NCBI RefSeq assembly: GCF_024498195.1
Contig: NZ_CP101824.1
Location: forward strand, 1,798,001-1,862,000
Direction of reading: 5' to 3'
DNA length: 64,000 bases
From: Halovivax cerinus
GTDB lineage: Archaea > Halobacteriota > Halobacteria > Halobacteriales > Natrialbaceae
The notes below the pieces were generated by a model. It was not told the origin of the DNA, ran no database searches, and was given only the letters and a program-made list of their open reading frames with translations. This document shows, in pieces, positions 50,950 through 60,018 of the stretch (position 1 is its first letter; every line of letters starts with the position of its first letter). The position numbers and the translations under genes were made by a program.

Positions 50950-52884
50950 ATGAGTGTCGAGTGGGAGGAAGACGATCCCTTCGAGGAACAACGGGACAAG
51001 ATCGAGAACCCGATGAAGCGGCTGTTCCGCGAGTACGGGGCTCGGTACAAGTTCCAGGCGCTGGTCGGAATTTTCGCGAGTATCTTCGCTCGCCTGCTCG
51101 ATCTATTGCCGCCGTTGATGCTGGGGATCGCGCTCGACTCGATCTTCCGGAACGAGGGGACGTTCTCCGAGCAGATTCCGCTCGTCGTCCTGCCAGACGG
51201 CTGGTTGCCCACCGACCCTGAGGGTCAGTTCTGGTTCACGATCGCCGTGTTAGTCGGCGCGTTCGGTTTCGGCGCGGTATTCCACTGGACGCGAAACTGG
51301 GGGTTCAACTCGTTCGCCCAGAACATCCAGCACGACGTCCGTACCGACACGTACGACAAGATGCAGCGCCTCAACATGGATTTCTTCTCCGACAAGCAGA
51401 CGGGGGAGATGATGTCCATCCTCTCGAACGACGTCAACCGGCTCGAGCGATTCTTGAACGACGGAATGAACTCCCTGTTCCGGATGTCGGTGATGGTCCT
51501 CGGAATCGGCGGCTTGCTGCTGTGGATCAACTGGCAACTGGCGCTCGTCGCGCTCTTGCCGGTCCCGCTGATCGCCGCCTTCACGTACGTGTTCGTCAGG
51601 ATCATCCAGCCCAAGTACGCGAGGGTCCGCTCGACGGTCGGGAAGGTCAACTCCCGACTGGAGAACAACCTGGGCGGGATCCAGGTCATCAAGTCGAGCA
51701 CGACGGAGGACTACGAATCCGACCGCGTCGACGACGTCTCGATGGACTACTTCGACGCCAACTGGGACGCCATCGAGACCCGGATCAAGTTCTTCCCAGG
51801 TCTCCGGGTCATCGCCGGCGTCGGCTTCGTCATCACGTTCGTCGTCGGCGGCCTCTGGGTGTTCAACGGCACGGCACCGGGACCGTTCTCCGGCACGCTG
51901 ACTGAGGGGAACTTCGTCGTCTTCGTCCTCTACACGCAACGCTTCATCTGGCCCATGGCCCAGTTCGGGCAGATCATCAACATGTATCAGCGCGCTCGTG
52001 CGTCGTCCGCGCGCATGTTCGGCCTGATGGACGAACCCAGCCGCGTCGAGGAGAACCCCGGCGCGACGGAACTCGAGGTCACCGACGGGCACGTCGAGTA
52101 CGATCACGTTACGTTCGGATACGACGACGAGACCATCATCGAGGACGTCGACTTCGACGTCGAAGGTGGCGAAACCCTCGCGCTCGTCGGTCCGACCGGT
52201 GCCGGCAAGTCCACGATTCTGAAGCTCTTGCTGCGGATGTACGACATCGACGATGGCGAAATCCGGATCGACGGCCAGGACCTCCGGGACGTCACCCTCC
52301 GAAGCTTGCGAGAGCGGACTGGCTACGTCAGTCAGGACTCGTTCCTGTTCTACGGGACCGTCGAGGAGAACATCACGTACGGGACCTTCGACGCGACCCG
52401 CGACGAAGTGATCGAGGCCGCGAAGATGGCCGAAGCACACGACTTCATCGAGAACCTGCCCGAAGGGTACGACACCGAGGTCGGCGAACGCGGCGTCAAA
52501 CTCTCCGGCGGCCAGCGCCAGCGCATCTCCATCGCGCGGGCGATCCTCAAGGACCCCGAAATCCTCATCCTCGACGAGGCGACCAGTGACGTCGACACCG
52601 AGACGGAGATGCTGATCCAACGCTCGATCGACAAACTCGCGGCCGATCGGACCACGTTCGCCATCGCACACCGCCTCTCGACGATCAAGGACGCCGACAC
52701 CATCGTCGTCCTCGAGGGCGGACAGATCGTCGAGCGTGGCACCCACGACGACCTCCTCGACAACGGCGGCCTCTACGCACACCTCTGGGGCGTCCAGGCA
52801 GGCGAAATCGACGAACTCCCACAGGAGTTCATCGAACGCGCCCAGCGTCGGACCGCACGAACGGAGTCACAGCAGGACGACTGA
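50950..52884 (+). CDS. ABC exporter, fused membrane and ATPase domains
   Basis: 644 aa from the ATG at 50950, with an AT-rich ATATTTAT box about 28 nt upstream. The N-terminal 330 residues carry about six membrane helices of the type I exporter fold. The nucleotide-binding domain has Gly-Pro-Thr-Gly-Ala-Gly-Lys-Ser-Thr, the signature Leu-Ser-Gly-Gly-Gln-Arg-Gln-Arg, Walker B Ile-Leu-Ile-Leu-Asp-Glu-Ala-Thr, and a His switch (Ala-His-Arg-Leu-Ser). It should work as a homodimer exporting lipid, drug or peptide; substrate unknown. Confidence 0.93.
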   Translation: MSVEWEEDDPFEEQRDKIENPMKRLFREYGARYKFQALVGIFASIFARLLDLLPPLMLGIALDSIFRNEGTFSEQIPLVVLPDGWLPTDPEGQFWFTIAVLVGAFGFGAVFHWTRNWGFNSFAQNIQHDVRTDTYDKMQRLNMDFFSDKQTGEMMSILSNDVNRLERFLNDGMNSLFRMSVMVLGIGGLLLWINWQLALVALLPVPLIAAFTYVFVRIIQPKYARVRSTVGKVNSRLENNLGGIQVIKSSTTEDYESDRVDDVSMDYFDANWDAIETRIKFFPGLRVIAGVGFVITFVVGGLWVFNGTAPGPFSGTLTEGNFVVFVLYTQRFIWPMAQFGQIINMYQRARASSARMFGLMDEPSRVEENPGATELEVTDGHVEYDHVTFGYDDETIIEDVDFDVEGGETLALVGPTGAGKSTILKLLLRMYDIDDGEIRIDGQDLRDVTLRSLRERTGYVSQDSFLFYGTVEENITYGTFDATRDEVIEAAKMAEAHDFIENLPEGYDTEVGERGVKLSGGQRQRISIARAILKDPEILILDEATSDVDTETEMLIQRSIDKLAADRTTFAIAHRLSTIKDADTIVVLEGGQIVERGTHDDLLDNGGLYAHLWGVQAGEIDELPQEFIERAQRRTARTESQQDD

Positions 52885-52921
52885 CCTCTCCGAACCGCGG
52901 CGGCGCTCGACGGATTTCATC

Positions 52922-53266
52922 TCAGAACGACTCCTGTTCCCGTTGCCCCTCCTGTCCCGGTGCCCCCTCGTCCTGCCGGTCCTCGCCGGGTGCCGGGGGC
53001 GTCCGGTCGCTGTAGTTCTTCCGCCCGATCGCCTCGTCGCCGACCATGGTCACGATCGCCTGTTCGACTTCGACCGGTGACTCGTACCGATCCTCGTTGA
53101 ACGGTTCGAGCAGTTCTCGAAACGTCGTCGTCTCCTCTTCCATCGACAGTTCCTCGTCCCCGTACGCGTCGAGCAACTCGTCCTGGCTGGCGGGGTAATC
53201 GTGCTCATGGAGCTTGGTCCCGAGGTCGCCCAGCTCGACACCTTGCTCGCGATTTGAGTCGCTCAT
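52922..53266 (-). CDS. DUF5789-family small haloarchaeal protein
   Basis: 114 aa from the ATG at 53266. The pattern Leu-Gly-Asp-Leu-Gly-Thr-Lys-Leu, His-Asp-Tyr-Pro, Glu-Leu-Leu-Asp-Ala-Tyr-Gly-Asp-Glu-Glu-Leu, and Met-Val-Gly-Asp-Glu-Ala-Ile-Gly-Arg-Lys-Asn-Tyr matches what I know of DUF5789. The last 25 residues are disordered. Function unknown; convergent with the ABC gene. Confidence 0.75.
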   Translation of the reverse strand: MSDSNREQGVELGDLGTKLHEHDYPASQDELLDAYGDEELSMEEETTTFRELLEPFNEDRYESPVEVEQAIVTMVGDEAIGRKNYSDRTPPAPGEDRQDEGAPGQEGQREQESF

Positions 53267-53413
53267 ACCCGGTTCGTTGGGGGACCGTCGGAAACCCCTT
53301 GGCCCTGCCAACGCGTGTACGGGTGCCAGCTATCGGTCGGAACGCGGAGGTTCGCCGTTCCTGCACCCCGCAGAGACGGAGCTTACAAGGCCCGACCGCC
53401 CGTCGAGCCGGGT

Positions 53414-54154
53414 ATGAACCTCGAACGAGCCGCGTGGCCGGACGCGGCCGATCTGGACACTGACCTGGCAGTCCTCCCCGTCGGGAGCACGGAACAGCAC
53501 GGTCCACACGCGCCGCTCGGCACCGACACCCTGGCAGCGACGGCGGTCGCCGAGACCGGCGTCGAGGCGTTCGACGGCGATGTCGCGGTCGCACCCGCGC
53601 TCCCAGTCGGCGTCGCCGAAGAACACCGCCACTTCGCTGGGACACTCTGGCTCGAACCCGACACGTTCCGGGCTACCGTCCGCGACTGCGTCCGGAGCCT
53701 CGCACACCACGGGTTCGACCGCGTCGTCGTCGTCAACGGCCACGGCGGTAACGTCGATGCCCTAACCGAGGTCACCGCCGAGAGCAGCCGCCACGACGAC
53801 GCGTACGCCGTCGCGTTCACCTGGTTCGAAGCCGTGGGCGAGCACTCGGCCGACATGGGTCACGCGGGCCCGCTGGAGACGAGCCTCTTGCGGGCGATCG
53901 ATCCCGACCTCGTCCGCGAGGACCGCGTCGAGGAGGCTCGCGACGGAGCCGCGGACGGCTGGGGAGAGTGGGTGAGCCACACGAATCTCGCGCACGATTC
54001 GGCCGACTTCGCCGACAACGGCGTCGTCGGCGACCCGGCCGACGGCGACGCTGCACGCGGCGAGGAACTCCTCGAACTGGCGGCCGAGTCGCTCGCGCGA
54101 CTCCTCGCTGCCGTCGAATCGCGGGATCTGACGGAGTCGTCACACCGAGAATAG
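53414..54154 (+). CDS. Creatininase-family amidohydrolase (ArfB-like)
   Basis: 246 aa from the ATG at 53414. Gly-Ser-Thr-Glu-Gln-His-Gly-Pro-His-Ala-Pro-Leu-Gly-Thr-Asp (near residue 24) and Asn-Gly-His-Gly-Gly-Asn (near 109) give the metal ligands; Glu-Glu-His is also present. Archaeal members include ArfB, the formamide hydrolase of riboflavin/F420 synthesis. An ArfB role is plausible but not certain. Confidence 0.8.
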   Translation: MNLERAAWPDAADLDTDLAVLPVGSTEQHGPHAPLGTDTLAATAVAETGVEAFDGDVAVAPALPVGVAEEHRHFAGTLWLEPDTFRATVRDCVRSLAHHGFDRVVVVNGHGGNVDALTEVTAESSRHDDAYAVAFTWFEAVGEHSADMGHAGPLETSLLRAIDPDLVREDRVEEARDGAADGWGEWVSHTNLAHDSADFADNGVVGDPADGDAARGEELLELAAESLARLLAAVESRDLTESSHRE

Positions 54155-54177
54155 GGATCGTTCGGTGACTCGATCAC

Positions 54178-54585
54178 TCACTCCTCGTCTTCGTCCTCGT
54201 CGGCGTCTTGCAGCGTACTCCGGAGCCCCGGGATCGTCGAGGTGAGGTCCGATACCTGTTCGCCGGCGGTCTCGATGTCCTCGACCGTCGACTCTAGCGT
54301 CTCGATCTCTTCGGCGAGATCGTCGCCGTCGTCGAACGCGTCGGCGCGCTCGCCCATCGTGTACCACTTCTTGGCGTCACGGAGGTGGTCCGCGGCGTCG
54401 CCCGTGTCGAGTGCGGACTTTAGCCCGTTCAACGCACCGAGGACGTTGTCGGCGTCCGTCTCCCAGATCTCGTCCGCGGCGGGGAGGGCGTCGCGGGCGT
54501 CGGCCAGCGAGGATTCGACGTCCTCGCGCATCTCGGTCGCCGCCTCGCCGAACAGGTCGTCGTCGGTGAGTGAGGCCTGACTCAT
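54178..54585 (-). CDS. DUF5790-family haloarchaeal protein
   Basis: 135 aa, almost wholly helical and very acidic; starts Met-Ser-Gln-Ala-Ser-Leu-Thr-Asp-Asp-Asp-Leu-Phe-Gly-Glu-Ala-Ala, then Asp-Ala-Lys-Lys-Trp-Tyr-Thr-Met-Gly-Glu-Arg-Ala-Asp, as in DUF5790. The C-terminus is a coiled-coil-like acidic helix. Function unknown. About 240 bp of non-coding sequence follow to the mptD stop. Confidence 0.75.
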   Translation of the reverse strand: MSQASLTDDDLFGEAATEMREDVESSLADARDALPAADEIWETDADNVLGALNGLKSALDTGDAADHLRDAKKWYTMGERADAFDDGDDLAEEIETLESTVEDIETAGEQVSDLTSTIPGLRSTLQDADEDEDEE

Positions 54586-54828
54586 GCCCGACGGTACTTC
54601 GCCATCGGGGTTAAACGATCGCCCGAAAGTGAAAGTGAAAACTGGGTCGCGAAGTGGTTTACCGGCGATATTCTTTACGCCCGGGAACGTTGCCGAGTCG
54701 CGAAGCGCGTCGTCGACGCGTCGCGAACAGGGGCGTCTCGCCGACGAGGCGATACGTCTCCGAACCGGCTAGCCCGATTCGAGCCGTCCCCGAACCGAAC
54801 AGTCGGAATCGGGACGTCGCCCACTCGA

Positions 54829-55230
54829 TCAGTCGTCCCGGTCGGCTGGGCGGGAGATCTCCGTAACCTGCATCAGCGGATAGCCGTCCTCCAGCGCCAT
54901 CCGGGCGGTGACGCCGCGCTCCTCGTACTCGACGACGACCTCGACCTCGAGGAATCGGCCGGTCAGCTCCGTGTAGTCGGCGCTCGACGCCGCGAGTTCG
55001 GCCCGGATCGCGTCGACATCGACCTCGACGCTGACATCCACGCAGTGGGGCTGGTTCTCGATCGATTCTTCCATCGCGCGGGCGATGCTGTCCGAGTTCG
55101 CGGGCGAGACGGGCGTCCCCGCGAACTGGTGGTACAGCGAGCCGAACTTGATCCCGGCCTCGAAACAGGCGACCTCTCCGGGCGTGGGCTCGGCCGCGTT
55201 GGGCGGGCTCTCCGGTGGCGTCTGATTCAT
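54829..55230 (-). CDS. mptD: Archaeal-type dihydroneopterin aldolase
   Basis: 133 aa from the ATG at 55230. Cys-Phe-Glu-Ala-Gly-Ile-Lys-Phe-Gly-Ser-Leu-Tyr-His-Gln-Phe (near residue 22) and Thr-Pro-Val-Ser are signatures of MptD, with Glu-Asn-Gln-Pro-His-Cys-Val. It cleaves dihydroneopterin to 6-hydroxymethyl-dihydropterin on the way to folate or methanopterin-type cofactors. Divergent from azf. Confidence 0.85.
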   Translation of the reverse strand: MNQTPPESPPNAAEPTPGEVACFEAGIKFGSLYHQFAGTPVSPANSDSIARAMEESIENQPHCVDVSVEVDVDAIRAELAASSADYTELTGRFLEVEVVVEYEERGVTARMALEDGYPLMQVTEISRPADRDD

Positions 55231-55385
55231 GGCTGTTCGGTGGGTCGCCCGGGCAATGGACGTTCCGATCGACCGGCCATCGGTCCGCCGTCGGCTGGCG
55301 ATTGCGCGGGCGTTTTTCACCGTGGTCGTCACCGCTCGTCCCAGACCGCAAGCTACGTATCCGGGTACACCTTTCGGACGGACGA

Positions 55386-56156
55386 ATGGCACAGTCGGTC
55401 CTGTTGACCGGGGCGGCGGGTCGCGTCGGCTCGGCCGTCCTGGGCGAGCTTGCCGACGACTACGAGTGGCGGCTGCTCGATCGCGACCCGCCGACCGAGG
55501 AGATGCCGGGCGAGTTCGTCGTCGCAGACATCACCGACGAGGAGGCCGTCCGCGAGGCGATGGACGGCATCGACGCGGTGATACACCTCGCGGGCGACCC
55601 GCGTAAGGAAGCGCCGTGGTCCAGCGTGCTGCCGAACAACATCGACGGTACCCGCGTGGTCTACGAGGCGGCCATCGACGCCGGCGTCGATACGGTCGCG
55701 TTCGCCTCCTCGAATCACGCGGTCGGCCACTACGAGACTGACGAGCGCACGCCTGATATGTATCGAAAGGACGACGAGTTCCGCCTCGACGGGACGGAAC
55801 TCCCGCGCCCTGGCAACCTCTACGGCGTTTCGAAGGCCACCGGCGAACTCCTCGGGCGGTACTACCACGACGAGTACGACCTCTCGGTCGCCTGCGTCCG
55901 CATCGGTAACCTCACGAAGGGTCACCCGCCGATCGACTACGAGCGCGGCCAGGCGATGTGGCTCTCCTATCGCGACTGTGCGCACCTCTTCGAACGCTGT
56001 ATCGAGGCCGACTACGGGTTCGAGATCGTCTACGGCATCTCCGACAACGACCGGAAGTACTACTCGATCGACCGCGCGAAGGAGGTTCTGGGGTACGAGC
56101 CGCGGGACAACTCCGCGGAGTGGAACGGCGACGAACGAGTCGGGTCGGATCGCTGA
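55386..56156 (+). CDS. azf: NAD-dependent glucose-6-phosphate dehydrogenase
   Basis: 256 aa from the ATG at 55386. Extended SDR fold: Leu-Leu-Thr-Gly-Ala-Ala-Gly-Arg-Val-Gly (6-15), Ser-Ser-Asn-His-Ala-Val-Gly, and the catalytic Tyr-Gly-Val-Ser-Lys. The C-terminal Tyr-Ser-Ile-Asp-Arg-Ala segment and overall sequence are close to Azf of Haloferax volcanii as I recall it. Azf starts the oxidative pentose phosphate pathway of haloarchaea. Confidence 0.85.
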   Translation: MAQSVLLTGAAGRVGSAVLGELADDYEWRLLDRDPPTEEMPGEFVVADITDEEAVREAMDGIDAVIHLAGDPRKEAPWSSVLPNNIDGTRVVYEAAIDAGVDTVAFASSNHAVGHYETDERTPDMYRKDDEFRLDGTELPRPGNLYGVSKATGELLGRYYHDEYDLSVACVRIGNLTKGHPPIDYERGQAMWLSYRDCAHLFERCIEADYGFEIVYGISDNDRKYYSIDRAKEVLGYEPRDNSAEWNGDERVGSDR

Positions 56157-56297
56157 AGCCCCTTCGACCGGGATCGTACGATCGCCGTACATGGAACCGA
56201 CGGTTCGTTCCTTCCGCGACGCTCCTCCGCCTCCACCGCAGTGATTTCACACTCTCACTGGATAGATATTTGTGTGACGGCGCGAATGTAACGACGT

Positions 56298-56702
56298 ATG
56301 GTACCGGCACTCGTCCTCGCCTTCCTGTTCTCCATGGCGCTCTTTGCGGCGTCGGCGATCCTCCTCGCCTGGTGGATTTACATCGACGCGACCCAGCGCG
56401 GGGCCGATCCGGCGTGGCTGTGGGCCGTCGCCACCGTCGCCCTCCCGGTCGTCGCGCTAGCGTACCTCGTTCACCGACGGAGGCTCCCGGGACGCACGGC
56501 GCCGATGGACCGCACCGAACGACTGGTCGGCACGATGTTCGTCGCGTCGTCGGCCGGCATCCTCGCGTCCGGGCTCGCTCCTCCGGATCCGATCACGCAG
56601 TCGGTCTACAGTCTCGTCCTGAGCGCCCTGGGGCTGGCGCTCGGCTACGCCCTCGTCTGGCGCCGCGGCTGGTCGACGGTTCGCCCGCGGCTGGCGACGT
56701 AG
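56298..56702 (+). CDS. Integral membrane protein, unknown
   Basis: 134 aa, four hydrophobic segments (about residues 3-27, 40-60, 78-92, 100-122) with Arg-rich loops, probably four membrane spans. The N-terminus resembles a membrane anchor rather than a cleaved signal. No family assigned. Preceded by the short gap from azf. Confidence 0.7.
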   Translation: MVPALVLAFLFSMALFAASAILLAWWIYIDATQRGADPAWLWAVATVALPVVALAYLVHRRRLPGRTAPMDRTERLVGTMFVASSAGILASGLAPPDPITQSVYSLVLSALGLALGYALVWRRGWSTVRPRLAT

Positions 56703-56732
56703 GATCACTCGATCACGCTGGGCCGTCTGTCG

Positions 56733-57350
56733 TCACTCGAAGAGGCCCTCGACGTCGCTCTCGCGGACCTCGCGTCTTTCGACGTGCTGTCCGAGTCGCT
56801 GGTAGACCACGTCTCGATTCGCCGGGTCGCCCGCAGCGAACTCACTGAGGAGCGCGAGAAACGGCGTCCCGGTTCGTTCTCGACCGAGTTCGTCTCCGAG
56901 AAACTTACCGGCTCGCTCGACGACCGCCCCGTCGTACCCCCACTCCTCGGCGAGGACCGCGGCGGCGACGGCGATCTCGGGCGGCGAGCACTCCTCCAGC
57001 GTCAGGATGTCGCCGTCGTGGGAGAGCGCGAGCGGAGCCCGTCGCTCGATCAGTGCCGGATCGTCGGCGAGGTCGGCGAGAAATCGCCGGATGGCGTCGA
57101 CGTTACACCCGCGGTAGTCCGGCGGAAGGTCCGCCAGATACTCACCGGCGCTCCGCGCGAGGCCGACGCTTCCCTCCCAGTTACGACGCCGGGCGTGGTG
57201 GACGGCCGCCGTGAACTGGATCAACCCGTGGAGCAATCGTTCGTCGGCGGTTCCGGCTTCGAGGTCGAGCCAGTGGTCCTCCCAGGCGTCGTGGGCGGCG
57301 TGGTAGTGACCTTCGTTGTAGACGGCGATCCCGGCCCGGAGCGGGGTTCG
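56733..57350 (-). CDS. DUF309-family protein
   Basis: 205 aa from the ATG at 57350. Tyr-Asn-Glu-Gly-His-Tyr-His-Ala-Ala-His-Asp-Ala-Trp-Glu-Asp-His-Trp and Leu-Ile-Gln-Phe-Thr-Ala-Ala-Val-His-His are the DUF309 helical signature with paired His/Glu. Function unknown in any organism I know. Confidence 0.85.
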   Translation of the reverse strand, partial: RTPLRAGIAVYNEGHYHAAHDAWEDHWLDLEAGTADERLLHGLIQFTAAVHHARRRNWEGSVGLARSAGEYLADLPPDYRGCNVDAIRRFLADLADDPALIERRAPLALSHDGDILTLEECSPPEIAVAAAVLAEEWGYDGAVVERAGKFLGDELGRERTGTPFLALLSEFAAGDPANRDVVYQRLGQHVERREVRESDVEGLFE

Positions 57351-57446
57351 CATGGTCGACTCTTCGAACGGTGTCGGCAAAAGCGATACGGGAGACGGAC
57401 GGGTACAGATTCCACTCGTGAACGGGGTGTCCGGACGGGGCGAGCC

Positions 57447-57944
57447 TCAGGAGCCCCAGAAGTTCTCGCGGCTCCCGAGATGCGGGCGGGTCGGACCGTC
57501 GTCCGTCCGCTCTTCGTCGGTTTCCTCGTCGGTGTCCTCACCGTCGGTCGCGTCGTCGTCCTCGTCCGCTGCGTCGGTGTCCTCGCCGTCGGCTTCGTCC
57601 TCGTCGGGGTCGAGCGGGAGTCGCTCGACCTCCTCGCCACGGGCGTGGTTGCTGTGGACGCGGGTGATCTCGACGCGCGAGCGTGCTTTCGGGAGGACGC
57701 CGTCGACCATGACGATGAACCCGTCCTCGGTACGGCCGACGCCCGCGCCGCTTTCGTGCATGTCGACGATCTCGACGACGACTTCCTCACCGCTCTTGAC
57801 GGGCTGGGTCTTGAGCTCGCTGATGGGCTGGTTGTAGTGGTTGCACCACTCCTTGCCGCCCTTGTCGCCGTAGTGCTGACACCCCATGCCAGCGATCCGC
57901 TCCGAAAAACTCGGACACTCGTCGGCGAGTGGACAATCTGCCAT
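57447..57944 (-). CDS. TRAM-domain RNA-binding protein with zinc-type cysteines
   Basis: 165 aa from the ATG at 57944. N-terminal cysteines (Cys-Pro-Leu, Cys-Pro, Cys-Gln-His-Tyr, Trp-Cys-Asn-His) suggest a zinc site; residues about 49-105 are a TRAM beta barrel (Gly-Glu-Glu-Val-Val-Val-Glu-Ile, Gly-Ala-Gly-Val-Gly-Arg); the rest is a very acidic tail. TRAM proteins bind RNA and may act as chaperones. Confidence 0.85.
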   Translation of the reverse strand: MADCPLADECPSFSERIAGMGCQHYGDKGGKEWCNHYNQPISELKTQPVKSGEEVVVEIVDMHESGAGVGRTEDGFIVMVDGVLPKARSRVEITRVHSNHARGEEVERLPLDPDEDEADGEDTDAADEDDDATDGEDTDEETDEERTDDGPTRPHLGSRENFWGS

Positions 57945-58214
57945 GGGTTCCGTAGCGGCGGCAGCGTTAAACCGCTTGCGTATCACGCACAGGGGGATAG
58001 ACCTGCCGATTTCGAGCAGCGTCCACAGCCTCGCACTCAGGAACGGCGCTCGGCCAGTTCGTCACGACCAGGGACCGCGGTTCGGACAGCGGGCGCGATG
58101 ACGGCGTGGGTACCGACCGGAAGCGATCGCTGTTCCCGGGAGACGTGATCAACTGTCGACGCGACGAATCCGGTTTCGAAAGCATTTACGGGCATGCGGA
58201 CGGAGTTCGACGCG

Positions 58215-59006
58215 ATGAAGATCCTCGTAACGGTCGCGGAGGTGGCCACCGTCGACGACGAGTTCGAGATCGACGGGACCGAGATCGCCGACCAGTACCT
58301 GAGCGCAGACTTGAACGAGTGGGACGATTACGCTGTCGAGGAGGCCGTCCAGCTGCAGGAGGAGGGCATCGCCGACGAGGTCGTCACGGTCACGATCGGG
58401 CCGGAAGACTCAGAACAGACGATCCGGCAGGCGCTCGCGAAAGGTGCCGACCGTGCGATCCGCGTCTGGGACGACGCACTCGACGGCGTCGACCTGCTCG
58501 ACGTCCACGCCAAGACGGCGATCCTCCGGGCGGTCGTCGCCGAGGAAGATCCCGATCTGATCCTCTCGGGCGTCCAGACGGGCGACGACAGCTGGATGGC
58601 GACCGGCGTCTCGCTGGCGGAATCACTCGACTTCCAGTGGGCGGCCGTCGTCAACGCCCTCGACCACGATATCGCGGACGGCACGGCCGCCGTTCGCCGT
58701 GAACTCGAAGGCGGCGTCGAGGAACTGACCGAGGTCGATCTCCCGGCCGTGCTGACGATCCAGACGGGTATCAACGAGCCCCGCTACGCGAGCCTGCGCG
58801 GCATTCGACAGGCACAGCGAAAGGAACTCGACGCCCTGACGCTCGACGACGTCGGGCTCGACGCGGGCGTCGTCGAGGGGAGCCTCGAACTGACGGACAT
58901 GTACGAGCCGGAATCGGAGAGCGAGGCGACCGTCTGGGAGGGCGGCGCCGAAGAGACCGCCGGGGAACTGGCCGAACTGCTCCGCGAGAAGGGGGTGGTC
59001 GCATGA
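58215..59006 (+). CDS. etfB: Electron transfer flavoprotein beta subunit
   Basis: 263 aa from the ATG at 58215. Lys-Ile-Leu-Val-Thr-Val-Ala-Glu-Val at the start, Leu-Asn-Glu-Trp-Asp-Asp-Tyr-Ala-Val-Glu-Glu-Ala, and Leu-Ser-Gly-Val-Gln-Thr-Gly-Asp-Asp are EtfB markers. With EtfA it carries electrons from acyl-CoA or other dehydrogenases to the quinone pool. It ends at the double-hairpin element. Confidence 0.92.
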   Translation: MKILVTVAEVATVDDEFEIDGTEIADQYLSADLNEWDDYAVEEAVQLQEEGIADEVVTVTIGPEDSEQTIRQALAKGADRAIRVWDDALDGVDLLDVHAKTAILRAVVAEEDPDLILSGVQTGDDSWMATGVSLAESLDFQWAAVVNALDHDIADGTAAVRRELEGGVEELTEVDLPAVLTIQTGINEPRYASLRGIRQAQRKELDALTLDDVGLDAGVVEGSLELTDMYEPESESEATVWEGGAEETAGELAELLREKGVVA

Positions 59007-59061
59007 GCGATCGAAGTGAGCGCCTGCGAGTACGCCAGCGTTCCGCTCTGGAGGTGGCAGC
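58995..59061 (+). repeat. Double-hairpin intergenic element (copy 2: etfB-etfA junction)
   Basis: GTGGTCGCATGA (end of etfB) then an imperfect first hairpin, TGCGAGTACGCCAG, and a second hairpin leading into the SD-like GGAGGTG of etfA. Order and most bases match copy 1 at the leuC-leuD junction (42420-42489), including identical GCGAGTACGCCAG and CTCTGGAGGTG cores. Confidence 0.75.
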
Positions 59062-60018
59062 ATGACGGACGTCCTCGCGATCGCCGACCACCGCCGCGGT
59101 GAACTGCGGCCGGTGAGCTACGAACTCGCGACGGCAGGGCGTGAACTCGCCGACGCGACGGGTGGCGACCTCCACCTGGCCGTCATCGGCGGCGACGTCG
59201 AATCCTTCGGGGAGAAACTCGCTCGGGATGGCGTCGACGTCGTCCACACTGTCGCCGAGGGCGAGGAGTTCAACCACGACGTCTACACGCAGACGATCGA
59301 GCAACTCTACGCGGCGCTCGACCCGCAGTACGTCCTCGCCCCCAACAGCGTGAACGGGCTCGACTACGCGCCGGCCGTCGCCGGTCGCCTCGACCTCCCG
59401 ATCGTGACGGACGTCGTCGGTCTCGAACTCGACGGTGACTCCCTCGTGGCGACGCGCGAGATGTACGGCGGGAAGGTCGAGACGACGACGGAACTCGATG
59501 CGGGTGCCGCGCTCGCGACGATCCGCGAAGGTGAGTGGCCGGAGGCGGAGGGGACCGGCGAGGCCTCGATCGAGGCGTTCGACGTCGACATCGACGAGGA
59601 CGCTGTCGGCTCGACCGTGACCGGTTTCGAGGAGGTCGCCGGCGGCGACGTCGACATCAGCGAAGCCGACCTGCTCGTCTCGATCGGTCGCGGCATCGAA
59701 GAGGAGGAGAATCTGGACCTCATCCGCGACCTCGTCGACGCACTCGACGCGACGCTCTCCTCGTCGCGTCCGATCGTCGACGCCGGCTGGCTCCCGGCGA
59801 ACCGCCAGGTCGGCCAGTCGGGCAAGGTCGTGACGCCCGACGTCTACCTCGCAATCGGTATTTCCGGCGCCGTCCAGCACGTCGCAGGGATGAAGGGATC
59901 GGACACGATCGTCGCGATAAATACCGACCCCAACGCGCCGATCATGGACATCGCCGATTACGCGATCCACGACGACCTCTTCGACGTCGTGCCGGCGTTG
60001 ATCGAGGCGTTCGAGTAG
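59062..60018 (+). CDS. etfA: Electron transfer flavoprotein alpha subunit
   Basis: 318 aa, ATG 5 nt after GGAGGTG. The C-terminal FAD domain has Ser-Ile-Gly-Arg-Gly-Ile, Gly-Gln-Ser-Gly-Lys-Val-Val-Thr-Pro and Gly-Ile-Ser-Gly-Ala-Val-Gln-His, then Ile-Asn-Thr-Asp-Pro-Asn-Ala-Pro-Ile, all canonical. Partner of EtfB. Confidence 0.94.
   Translation: MTDVLAIADHRRGELRPVSYELATAGRELADATGGDLHLAVIGGDVESFGEKLARDGVDVVHTVAEGEEFNHDVYTQTIEQLYAALDPQYVLAPNSVNGLDYAPAVAGRLDLPIVTDVVGLELDGDSLVATREMYGGKVETTTELDAGAALATIREGEWPEAEGTGEASIEAFDVDIDEDAVGSTVTGFEEVAGGDVDISEADLLVSIGRGIEEEENLDLIRDLVDALDATLSSSRPIVDAGWLPANRQVGQSGKVVTPDVYLAIGISGAVQHVAGMKGSDTIVAINTDPNAPIMDIADYAIHDDLFDVVPALIEAFE

Noticed and set aside
51250-52782. 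510-codon minus-strand frame opposite the ABC exporter.
   Set aside because: Antisense shadow; the plus frame has complete ABC motifs.
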